Positions 47,155 to 56,629 of a DNA stretch of 64,000 nucleotides are shown in pieces. How positions within the stretch are numbered: position 1 is the first letter of the stretch; each line of letters begins with the position of its first letter. The notes below the pieces were generated by a model. The model saw only the letters and a program-made list of their open reading frames with translations, was not told the DNA's origin and searched no databases. The position numbers were made by a program, and so were the translations under genes. This DNA is from Notamacropus eugenii (taxonomy: Eukaryota; Chordata; Mammalia; Diprotodontia; Macropodidae): the NCBI RefSeq assembly GCF_028372415.1, contig NC_092874.1, forward strand, positions 240,476,069 through 240,540,068, given 5' to 3'.

Positions 47155-47848
47155 TTTTAACTGATCTTTGTACCTCAAGTCTCTTCCCATTCCCATCCAA
47201 TCCTTCATTTGATTATCGAAGTGATTTTCTAAAGTTTAGTCTGTCCACACTACCCACTTACTCAATAAACTCTATGGTTCCCTATTTCCTCCAGGATCAA
47301 AGCGCTTCACTGCCTGTCTCTGTGTCTTTGTACAGGCAAATCCCCGTGCCTGGAATTGACTCCCTCTCATGTCCACTTCTTAGAATCTGTCTCTTCCTTC
47401 AAGATACGGTTCAAGCACTATCTTCTGCACAATCTCTCAAATACTAGTACCATCCCTCTCAAACTATTGTATTTAGCTAATTTGGCCAGATGGCACAGTG
47501 GATAGAGTTCTGAGAGTTCAAATTTGGCCCAAGACTCTTACTAATTGTGTAATCCTGCCTCAGTTTTTCCATTTAAAAATGGGAATAATAACAGCACCTA
47601 CTTTTCAGGGTTATTGTGAGAATCAAATGAGATAATAATTGTTATGCACTTAGCACAAAGCCTAGCACATAGTAAGTGGTGTATAAATGTTAGATAGCAT
47701 CATTATTATTCACATTATTCTTATCTGCTACTTACTCCTATATTTGATTGTTGTCTTTGTATTTGTACTATTTCTGATTCACTTTACCTAGCATAGTGCT
47801 TGGCATTTAGTCAGCTCTTATTAATTGCTTATTGATTATTTGGTACAG
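47155..47848 (+). repeat. L2 LINE 3' end interrupted by a MIR
   Basis: L2 at 47155-47470 (TAAACTCTATGGTTCCCTAT, CGTGCCTGGAATTGACTCCC) resumes at 47705-47848 (GCATAGTGCTTGGCATTTAG). A THER1/MIR at 47475-47700 lies between. Confidence 0.75.
47475..47700 (+). repeat. THER1/MIR-type SINE inside L2
   Basis: GCCAGATGGCACAGTGGATA head; AATAACAGCACCTACTTTTC; AGTAAGTGGTGTATAAATG tail. Confidence 0.75.
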
Positions 47849-48985
47849 ATGCCAGCCTGGGTTACTTGGAAGTAGTCCTCTACCAAGAGAGTGATGATCA
47901 CCAGAAACCAAGTGTATTTAAGAACAGAGGTTTGAGCAATAGTGAGACTTGTTACTCCATACACAAGAGAGTTCTTGGCTATGAAATGGATTTTCACTGT
48001 GAAATTCAAAGACTATGTGTATGAAGCAAAGTTACAAGTGTGAAATGACAATAATCCACTGGCATTCTGACCACTGCCAAGTTTGGCACTGCTTGCCACA
48101 GATGGATAGCTGAACTAGCCAATTATGTATTCATTATTCACTACCCACCAAGGAAGACTAATATGAATTCTGATGCCCTCTCCCAAGGGAAACATGAGAT
48201 GATATCTAAAGAAAGAGTGAAGACTACATGAGACACCTATAGAGCAGGGCTGCAAGTGAATGGCAATGCAGCTGGAAGTTTGGGCTTTTGACCAGATGGC
48301 ATGCCAGCAGAACTGGTGATGTGGCTTCACTGAATGAACGGTCTTTGCTTCCGTTGTCTGGGCATGACTGGTGGAGAGAGCAGATGGCTGATGAGGGAGT
48401 GTGAGAAGTGAAACAAACCAAGAAATGAAGGAGGGATGCAAAAGCACTCTAGTTCCAGTGGAGGTAACGTACTGCTGAGATGACAGCAGAAGCTGGTGCT
48501 GTGCAATGGGATTCTCTACTGGACTGACACTGATTCCCCACACATACATCACCCCAGGAAGCACTTGTTGCTACCAAGCATATAACATTCCATGGCCATG
48601 AAAGCTTTACACAATGACTTTGGACACATGGGTCAAGAGACGAGTTTAGAGATAATAAGAAACAGATTTTACTGGCTCAACATGAGTACAGATATTGCCA
48701 AGAAGTGTGCATCATGTTCAATCAAGAAAAACCGTTATCAATTTGCATAGAATACTTAAAGAACATAGTAAACTTTTAGAACTTGTTCTGCATTGATTTC
48801 TTATCTCTTGAACGTGATTGTAAGAATATAAGCCATATATTGGTGGTATACCATTTCACAATAGTGATGACCATTTCACAAGATATGTATAGGAATGCTG
48901 TATCAGGAAGCAGAAATTTGTTTTAGCTGTTAAAATGTTATGGGAATAACAGCTTTGACCTACATATAGCCTATGACCAAATACT
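47849..48985 (+). mobile_element. Ty3/gypsy retrotransposon pol fossil (RNase H to integrase)
   Basis: In order: an RNase H part at about 47849-48110 recognisable by VLYQESD and KREFLAMKW-type motifs; a connecting segment; the integrase zinc-binding part at about 48590-48750 (H...H...C..C pattern, FGHMGQ); and the start of the integrase core at about 48780-48980 (IDFLSLE). This is the order of Ty3/gypsy pol. No LTRs, gag or protease were recognised. It is broken, with several breaks, and looks ancient; it may belong to the mammalian gypsy (MamGyp) relics. Confidence 0.75.
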
Positions 48986-49027
48986 TAACCTGGATTTTAC
49001 AATAAAACACTGTAAACTCCCCACAAG

Positions 49028-49148
49028 AGAAAAAAAATCAGACTTCTCTGATAGAAGGGAGGGCCAAAAAATTTTACACAGATTTTCCAGATTGCTTGGG
49101 GGAGGGGACACCACAACCCTAGCCCCGCAATGTAGAAGGGATAACTGT
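49028..49148. mobile_element. Terminal piece of the same Tigger-like element as 34283-34619
   Basis: ATCAGACTTCTCTGATAGAA ... AAAAATTTTACACAGATTTT ... GGATAACTG with TA following. Reverse-oriented match to the left end of the copy at 34283. Confidence 0.5.
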
Positions 49149-49329
49149 ATATTGTTTCTACATATTTTGTCATTTTGAAGACTTGCTGATGTTATTTCCA
49201 TCTGCTTGGCTGTTATGAATACTTGTTCGTGTTCTTTGGATATGCCTGCACACATAACTAATCCCACAAATAATTTAGATATGTAGTCATTGAAACAGTC
49301 TGTCAAGCAATGCTTTAAAATGTGCTATG

Positions 49330-49562
49330 TCTAGAGTGTTGGACCTACAGTTAGAAGACGTGAGTTCATATCCAGCCCCAGATACTTACTAGCTCTCTGA
49401 CACTGAGCTAGTTGCTTACCCTCTGTCTGCCTCAGTTTTTTTCATCTGTAAAATGGGGATAATAGCACCTACCTCCCAGGATGGTTTTAAGGATCAAATG
49501 AGATCACAGAAAGCTTTTTTGCAAACCTTAAAGCACCATATAAACACTAGTCCTTATTAGTA
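49330..49562 (+). repeat. THER1/MIR-type SINE
   Basis: AGACGTGAGTTCATATCCAG, TCTGTAAAATGGGGATAATA, AGCACCATATAAACACTAG. Confidence 0.8.
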
Positions 49563-49617
49563 TGAGAGGCTGGAAGTAAACAACCACAATGAGAGGACCC
49601 AAGGAACTCAGTCAACA

Positions 49618-49631
49618 CCACTAGGGGGAAG
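49618..49631 (+). promoter_or_regulatory. CTCF-like motif
   Basis: CCACTAGGGGGAAG fits the CTCF core with one mismatch; intergenic, about 10 kb before SRGAP1. Weak support. Confidence 0.3.
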
Positions 49632-49915
49632 TTTCTGCACTGCTATCACAATGAGAGAGAGCACAGGTGAGATAATGCAGAGAGACAATAACCAGCCCTC
49701 AACCTAGCCCCAACCTCTGAGGTAGAGCAAGTTTTTCTTTTCCACTTCGGGGAGGGAGGAGAGCAGGATGCCCTGGCTGCAGTATTAGGACCCAGTGATC
49801 AAGTCCCAGTGTAAGTAAGCCAGCCTGCTCGATGTAGAGTACTGTGCCCACTGTTCTTTGGAGAGGGATCTCGATCCATTCTCCATCTCTTTTCCCATCA
49901 TCTCATTAAGTATAC

Positions 49916-50150
49916 TTTGTTGTAGTTCAGTTCTGTCTGACTCTTTGTAATTCCATTTGGAATTTTCTTGGCAAAGTGGTTTGCCACCTTCTCTAGCTCA
50001 TTTTAGAGATGAGGAACTGAGGCAAACAGGGTTAAAAGACTTGTCCAGGGCCACACAGCTAGTAAGTGTCTGAGGCCAGATTTGAACTCAGGAAGATGAA
50101 TCTTTTTGATGTCAGGCCCAACACTCTATCCACTGCACCACCAAACTGCT
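49916..50150 (-). repeat. MAR1-type CORE-SINE
   Basis: TTGTTGTAGTTCAGTTCTGT to CACTGCACCACCAAACTGCTC-like end; antisense, nearly full length. Confidence 0.8.
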
Positions 50151-50329
50151 CAAGTATACCTAGTAAAGACGAAGTAAGGAACACTCACAAAGGGGAGGAA
50201 GGACAGATCAGGAAAGACTTTATAAAGAAGATGGCACTTGAGGTACTGAATGAAGGAATCTATGGGAACTTCAAATTGCCAACTTTCTCAGTGAACTGAA
50301 AAATACTATTTTCAAATATTAGGTCTACA

Positions 50330-50455
50330 TGCAAGATGCCCTAGATCTAGAGTCAGAGGACCTGACTTTGACATTGGGGACTCTGCTACCATAGGCATAG
50401 GCAAGTTACAACATGGCAGGGGAGGGACTCAGTTTCTTTGTATGTAATTTTGGCC
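50330..50455 (+). repeat. MIR-like SINE fragment
   Basis: GATCTAGAGTCAGAGGACCT, AGGGACTCAGTTTCTTTGTA. Confidence 0.45.
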
Positions 50456-50459
50456 TAAC

Positions 50460-51362
50460 AATTAACACCAAAAAACTGAAGTGCTCCATCAGCCGCCACC
50501 CCCACACCTTTCATATGTGGAACCATTAGTTATAGCAAATGGAGAAGTTTTGAATGCTGTAGATAAGTTCACCTACCTTGGTAGTGTGTTTTCCAGGAAT
50601 GTATACATTGATAATGAAGTTGGTGCACCCATTGCCAGAGCTAGCTCCATGTTTGGGAGGCTCCCAAGGCAAGTGTGGGAGAAAAGAGATATTAGACAGA
50701 CAACCAAACTGAAGGTCTACAGAGCCGTTGTCCTGATCTCATTGTTGTATGCTTGTGAAACCTGGACAGTATACTAGTACCACACCAGGAAACTGAATTG
50801 CTTCCATTTGAACTGTCTTAGGAAGATTCTGATGATCACCTGACAGGATAAGGTATCAGACACTGAGGTCCTTACTCAAACTAAACTGCCAAGCATTCAA
50901 ACTCTGCTTCTGAGAGTGCAATTCCAATGGGCTAGCCATGCTGTTAGAATGCAAAATGTTTGCTTCCTAAAAAGACTATTTTGTGGAGAACTCACAGAGG
51001 GCAAGCATTCACATGGTGGTCAGAAGAAGTGATATAAGGACACTCTCAAGGTCTCTCTCAAAAACTTAGGAATTGATTGTGTGACATGTCACAGATACTG
51101 GCACAGGACCACTCAGCATGGCATGCCCACACGAGAGAAGGTGCTGTACTCTGTGAGCAAAGCAGAATTGAAAAAGTTCAAAGGAAATGTAGGATGTGCA
51201 AATTTAGAGAATCCACCCAAAAGTTCACAAGGACTATTTGTGCCTGACCTGTGGTAGAGCATTCTGAGCTCACATTGGTCTGAGCAGCCACAGTCAGACA
51301 CACTGAAACTTGACTTTCATCATAGTAGTGTCATTTTGGTCCTCTTCGAGAACGAAAGACAA
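50460..51362 (+). mobile_element. RTE-type non-LTR retrotransposon (LINE), 3' end
   Basis: The frame 50481-50777 ends with a reverse-transcriptase C-terminal segment: FTYLGSVFSRNVYIDNEVGA, then TTKLKVYRAVVLISLLYACE and TWT. Later sequence in shifted frames continues the family's C-terminal region with WAGHxxRM-like and zinc-finger-like parts. It ends with the tail TCCTCTTCGAGAACGAAAGA at 51336-51355. A 5'-truncated copy; stop codons and frameshifts follow 50777, so it is not a functional gene. Confidence 0.75.
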
Positions 51363-51636
51363 TGACCACCCAACCAATCGTGTAAAATTGAGAGGTTGGT
51401 CCTACCCATCTTGAAATCTGTGACACTAAGATAATATGATTAGATGATATTCTAGCTCTAAGTCTATGATCCCAAGAACATACCATTGTATAAAATCAGG
51501 AATATCAGTGTTGCATTTTGTTTTACGTGGAAGAAACTGGGATGAGATAACAGGTCTCAAGAGCTGATTATTAAATTTTCAGTGTCAGCATTTATGTTTC
51601 AGAAATCAATAGATACTACCAATGTGAGGCTTAAAT

Positions 51637-51830
51637 TTTGCCAGTTAGAGTTTGAAGCACAGCTATGAAGGTGGCAGAAACAAAACAAGAAAGGTGAGCA
51701 GAAAGAAATTTGGCTCTGAAGGAATAGTACTTGGTCTGAGAAAGAAGGGGTAATGAAAAATGGAAAGAAATAAAAGAGGTAAGGGAAAAAGAGGGCATAG
51801 ATAAATGGGAAGGGGATATAGATTAATAGG
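51637..51830 (-). repeat. Unidentified repeat, copy A of an inverted pair
   Basis: Reverse complement of 53165-53365 with high similarity by eye, e.g. CCATTTTTCATTACCCCTTC against CCATTTTTCATCACCCCTTC. Encodes a stop-poor hydrophobic frame on the minus strand, which is composition, not a known protein. Confidence 0.6.
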
Positions 51831-52039
51831 CATTTGTTTTCTTGATTGTCCAGACTTAAACAAGTGGTGGAGAAAATATTGATAATGCAGATTAAACATA
51901 AAAGTGTGTCTGGAGTATTTTTTCCCCCAAAGAGTCAGTTGTTAAACATTTACCACTATAGACTGCATGAGAGGCAGTCAATCATTTACTTTCTCAAATG
52001 CATTTACCTCTTGCATTTGGGGGTTCATAAACCCTTACT

Positions 52040-52240
52040 GTTGTTTGTTTTTTGTTCTTGAAGAGGAACAATGACATCATGAGCATGATGTCTTGACTTT
52101 TACATGAATTGGAGTTAAGTGAGGCAGAATTTCACAAAGTCATCAGCCTCGATTACCCCTCCAGAGTCATCCAAATCCAGTGACGGTGTGGTGATGATCT
52201 GGGATGTAGTGCATAACCTTGGTCTAGCCCTTCATCAGCA
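52040..52240 (-). repeat. Marsupial RTE-tailed repeat
   Basis: GTTCTTGAAGAGGAACAATG, then GAGCATGATGTCTTGACTTT, then ATTGGAGTTAAGTGAGGCAG; same family as 55340-55520. Confidence 0.6.
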
Positions 52241-52464
52241 AACCTCTCTCTCAGTGATTCTGACAATCCCTGCCGTCATTATTTGTTTCACATGGGCTCC
52301 TTCCCTTTGAGTAATAACATCTTCAGTTTTGCATGAATGATAAGATTTCATATATTCTCTGTTGGCTTGTTGAATATTCATGTTTTGCTTATGCTGGGTG
52401 GCATCTGTTTAGGAATCTGTGCTAGGATTTCAAAGTATATAAAAGCAGGAAGGAGAGAGACAGC

Positions 52465-52840
52465 CTTCTGTAGTGGATAGTAAGCTGGTCTTGGAGTCAG
52501 GAAGACCTGAGGTTTTTTTTTTCAAATAAGCATTAATTAAGTGCCTACTATATACAAGGCACTGTGCTTTAAAAATATTCTCATTTGATTCTAACAACCC
52601 TAGGAAGTATGTGCCATTATTTATCCCCATTTTACAGAATGAGGAACCTGATACAGATTTGTCCAGGGTCACCCTGCTAGTTGGTTTCTGACTCCAAATT
52701 TAAGTCAGAATCTTAACTCAGGTCTTCCTGATTTCAAGTCCAGGAACCTTTTTACTGTGCTGACTAGCTGCCTCTAGATAGCTAGAGACTCTGTGACCCC
52801 AAGGGAGTCATTTATTTCCTGATTCATTTTCTTATATGAG
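52465..52840. repeat. Nested SINEs (MIR antisense within a MIR/MAR sense copy)
   Basis: Sense head GTAGTGGATAGTAAGCTGGT at 52472-52491 is interrupted at about 52515 by antisense MIR (GTGCCTACTATATACAAGGC, TTTTACAGAATGAGGAACCT), then sense sequence resumes at about 52785 (CTCTGTGACCCCAAGGGAGT). Confidence 0.6.
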
Positions 52841-53164
52841 TGTTTTCTAAATCAATATCACAGGTCCAGTCCCTATCCTTATAAAAACAGCAAATAGAAA
52901 CAACAGAGTTGGCACTATGCATTGTGGGCAAACGTCATATATTGGAGATGAAGGAAAAGATGCTTAAGTAATGACTGGTTAAATATGCTAACATGTGACT
53001 GAGCACAGAGCATTAAAAAGAATATAAAGTAGTCTTAAAACATGCTTTTTCCGGTGTCCTACTTCTCCCATGAAAACCAGAATTTGGCTTTTGGGGAGTG
53101 GTGGGGGGAGGGGGTGTGGAAGGACAAAAATGTCTCATTTTCCCACTCATAAGAGCATTCTGAT

Positions 53165-53365
53165 GATTTTATTGCTCTATTTCCTTCCCATTCATCTATG
53201 CCCTTTTTCCTTTGCCTCTTTTTTTCTCTCCATTTTTCATCACCCCTTCTTCCTCAGCCCAAGTACCATTCCTTCAGGGCCAAGCTTCTTTCTCCTCACC
53301 TCTCATTTGGTTTCTGCCAGCTTCCCCACACAGGAGCAGTGCATCAAACTGCAATTGGCTAGATC
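53165..53365 (+). repeat. Unidentified repeat, copy B of an inverted pair
   Basis: Matches copy A through TTCCCATTCATCTATGCCCT, ACCATTCCTTCAGGGCCAAG and GGTTTCTGCCAGCTTCC. The two arms lie about 1.3 kb apart with SINEs between. Family unknown to me. Confidence 0.6.
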
Positions 53366-53389
53366 TCCTGACAGCTTGATGTTGCTAAT

Positions 53390-54090
53390 CTACTGCCAGG
53401 AAAATTAAATAGATCTTTATCTCATCCATTTCACCTTGCTACTGTTAAATTTTGAGCCAAATTTCTTTAGAAGACATATCAATTAATATTCATTGAGTAT
53501 CCACTGGCCACATAACACTGTATTAGTCTTAGTGAATGAAGGCAATTTCCCAAAACATTTGGCAGGGTCCAATAGGGCATTCTTTAGGATGCTTTTAGGA
53601 TTATGATGGGCATGGAGGGAAGCGGCACTGTTGGTTAGGAAGGTAGAGAGGGTAACTAGTGATTTTTCTTCCAAGAATCCTAAAACTCTTCACAAAGACA
53701 GTCTCATTCATCATAACAACAGCCCAGTAAATGAGGAAAGGTAGTTCTAATGTCATCTAAGTCTCACGAGTGATAAAATAAGCCTCATCAATGTGGATTG
53801 GTCTGAAATTTCAATGCATGTCATAAATACAGCAAAAAGAGATAGAATGATTCTCCAGTCTCCTGGAATCTTATACGTTTTCTGGATATTAAGTCACAAA
53901 ATGAATGAGAGGCACCTTATGGGTCTGGGTTTATGAAATAAAATGAAGCATTAGACAAGAAGAGGAGGAAGAGAGAAGGTGTTAAAGAAAAATGAAATAA
54001 GTGAAAAATGAGACAATTCTGTTGTATTGTTGGAATGGAGAGGCAAAGAAGCAAAATATTATCATATTCATCAATAATATTATTAACGTG
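53390..54090. other. Intergenic, nothing recognised
   Basis: Short frames only; no recognised repeat ends. Confidence 0.35.
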
Positions 54091-54109
54091 ATTCTGTACT
54101 ATATGTAAT

Positions 54110-54238
54110 GTAATAGCTGTATATAATATAATATAATAAATTACAAATGTATATTTGTATAATATATATTATAAATATGTATAATAAAATTATAGATATA
54201 TCAATATACATATAGTCAAATAACAAATTATATATATA
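54110..54238. repeat. AT-rich TATAATA tract
   Basis: TATAATATAATATAATAAAT and similar for about 130 bp. Confidence 0.8.
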
Positions 54239-54239
54239 A

Positions 54240-54470
54240 ACTAGTGCATCTAGTATAATGGATAGAACGCTGCAACCAAAGTCAGGAAAACATGGGTTCA
54301 AATCTTGCCCAAGACACTTACTAGCTATTTGACTCTCTGTATTTCCCTTGTCTGTAAGATGGGGATAATAATAGCACCCACCCCTCAGGATTGTTGTGAG
54401 GATCAAATAAGATGATATTCATAAAGCTCATTGCAAATCTTAAAGTCCTATATAAATGCTGGCTTATTAT
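54240..54470 (+). repeat. THER1/MIR-type SINE
   Basis: AGTATAATGGATAGAACGCT head, GACACTTACTAGCTATTTGA core, AAGTCCTATATAAATGCTGG tail. Confidence 0.8.
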
Positions 54471-54734
54471 TTTGTTACTAATATCATAATAGTTGATCAA
54501 TATTATTTATATCGTTAATATTATCATGCAAACAATTACACAACATACTTGCTTGATACTTACATTAAAAATAACGTATACGTGGAGCCTCTGATCTCTA
54601 AAACTGTATTTTTTAATTCTCGTGTTCGGTTTAATTTGGTGCAACAATTGTTCATTGAATGCCTACTGTGTGAATTGAAGTTGTAGAAGACACTAGGATG
54701 CACAGGAATTAATTCCTGCCCTTTGTTTGTTTAT

Positions 54735-54945
54735 TGTTGTTGATGGTACTGTTATTTTTCAGTGGTTTCTGATTCTTTTTGACCACATCTGGGTTTCGTG
54801 TTTTTTGTTTTTTGGTTATTTGGCAAGGATACTGGAGTAGTTTGTTTTAGAGTTCATTTTACAGGTGAGTCAAATAGGGTTAAGTGACTTGCCCAGGGTC
54901 ACACATCTAGCAAGGGTCTGAGACCAGATTTGAAGTAAAGAGCTG
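54735..54945 (-). repeat. MAR1-type CORE-SINE, diverged
   Basis: GTTGTTGATGGTACTGTTAT ... GACTTGCCCAGGGTCACACA; partly degraded in the middle. Confidence 0.7.
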
Positions 54946-55158
54946 CAGTGGAAGTTCATCCCAAAGGGCATTTAGAAAGGGCCATAGTGGGCATGAGCCC
55001 ATTGAATGTCATGAAATACATTCTGAATGAAGAATTATGTTGAAGAAGGGGTTATTGTTGCTGTTTGTTCTCAGTTCTGGAAGAGGACCATGCCAGAGGA
55101 CCAGCTAAGGTCTTTCCCAGGTCTTAGTTTGGCCAATCAAGGAGAACCAAGGTGATTA

Positions 55159-55275
55159 AGGGAAGGAAGGAAGGAAGGAAGGAAGGAACGAAGGAAGGAA
55201 GGAAGGAAGGAGTAAGGAAAGGAAAGGAAAGGGAAAAGGAAAAGGAAAAGGAAAAGGAAAGAAGGAAGGAAGGAG
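55159..55275. repeat. (GGAA)n microsatellite
   Basis: GGAAGGAAGGAAGGAAGGAA, passing into GGAAAA units. Confidence 0.95.
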
Positions 55276-55527
55276 CTGTGTAGCCCAAGTGGAACTAGCC
55301 AGTTGGGTCCCCAGTGGGGTAGTACTACTCCTCACAGGTTGTTGCTTGTCCTTCATTCTCAAAGAGGACCATGACATCAGGAAGAAGATGTCATGACTTG
55401 CAAGTGAACTGGATTTAGGTGAGGAAAGGCTACACAAAGTCACTAGCCTCATTCTCTCCTCCTGAGTCATCTGGGTCCAATGGCCAGATACAGATTAGGA
55501 CAACTGTAGATGGTGCTGGATGCCATC
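55276..55527 (-). repeat. RTE-tailed marsupial repeat, tandem copy 1
   Basis: GGAGCTGTGTAGCCCAAGTG, AGCCAGTTGGGTCCCCAGTG, TTCATTCTCAAAGAGGACCA, GATGTCATGACTTGCAAGTG. Confidence 0.65.
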
Positions 55528-55590
55528 AGAAAAGGAAAGGAAAGGAAAGGAAAGGAAGGGAAGGGAAGGGAAGGGAAGAAAAGGAAAGGA
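55528..55590. repeat. (GGAAA)n microsatellite
   Basis: AAAGGAAAGGAAAGGAAAGG then GGGAA units. Confidence 0.95.
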
Positions 55591-55815
55591 GCTGCATGGT
55601 CCAACTGGAATTAGCCAGTTGGGTTCCCAGTTGAATTGTTACTTGTCCTTCATTCTCAAAGAGGACCATGATGTCAGGAAGAAGATGTCATGACTTGCAA
55701 ATGAATTGGATTTAAGTGAGGCAGAGTTGTGCAGTCACTGGCCTCCTTCTCTCTTCCTGAGCCTTCTGGGTCCAGTGGCAAGATATAGATCAGGATAATG
55801 GGAAATGGCCTGGAG
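55591..55815 (-). repeat. RTE-tailed marsupial repeat, tandem copy 2
   Basis: Repeats the order of copy 1: GGAGCTGCATGGTCCAACTG, AGCCAGTTGGGTTCCCAGTT, TTCATTCTCAAAGAGGACCA. Each copy directly follows a purine microsatellite. Confidence 0.65.
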
Positions 55816-55939
55816 AAGGGGAATAAAGGTATCAAAAACAGATGTGACTGCAATAATAAGATAGGCTGGTCATGTCAAAAGAGTGACAAATAACCAATGA
55901 TAAGTCTAGATACTTCATTGGTATTGATGAAATTTCAAG

Positions 55940-56215
55940 ATATGAAATTTATTATAACTTGCAGTTATGTAGCACTTTAAAGTTTGCAAAGTACTTTAGA
56001 GATATTATGTCATTTTATCTTCAAAACAAGCCTGGGAGGTAGGTGCTATTATTGTTGTACCCATTTTATAGGTAAGGAAGCTGAGGCAGAAGGAAGTTAA
56101 GTGACTTGCCCAGGGTCACTCTAAGTGAGTGTTTGAAGCAGGTCCTTAACTCAGGTCTTCCTGACTGAAAATCTACAGCGCTATCTACTGTGCCACCCTA
56201 ACTGGATACTTTGTA
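55940..56215 (-). repeat. THER1/MIR-type SINE, nearly full length
   Basis: GTAGCACTTTAAAGTTTGCA, TTTTATAGGTAAGGAAGCTG, CGCTATCTACTGTGCCACCC. Confidence 0.8.
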
Positions 56216-56629
56216 GTAGATTTACAAAAGGACACAGTCACATAGGATAGGCAGTGTGGGTAGTCTGTCTGCAGACAGAGACTGCAACTCCAATCCTCCT
56301 TCATTAGATAGTTTTTATGGGTTTCTGTGACTGAAATCCTTCGTACTCTGGTGATAAACCATACTCAGCCAGGCTAGTCTTCTAACTACTGACACATGGT
56401 CCATTGCTGGCTCAAACTTGAAGCCTTTCAGGCTTAGTAGCACTGTCAGAACATGTGCTGCACTAGCATAGACTCTGAAGACCCATGGTCATCTCCCTGA
56501 GTTAGGTATAATCCAAGATAAATAAGCAGATAGTTGGAGAACAGTTAGCTTCCTTCTATGAGTTACAGATCCTGGGTGTCAGTAAGGTATTTGTCAGCTT
56601 ATTCTAATATCTTAATAAACAGGGTGGGA

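Noticed and set aside
48115-48564. 149-codon minus-strand frame
   Set aside because: It lies opposite the Ty3/gypsy fossil, whose recognisable domains are on the + strand; the minus frame matches nothing I know.
48971-49306. 111-codon minus-strand frame
   Set aside because: It runs across the Tigger-like terminus and unidentified sequence; no domain recognised.
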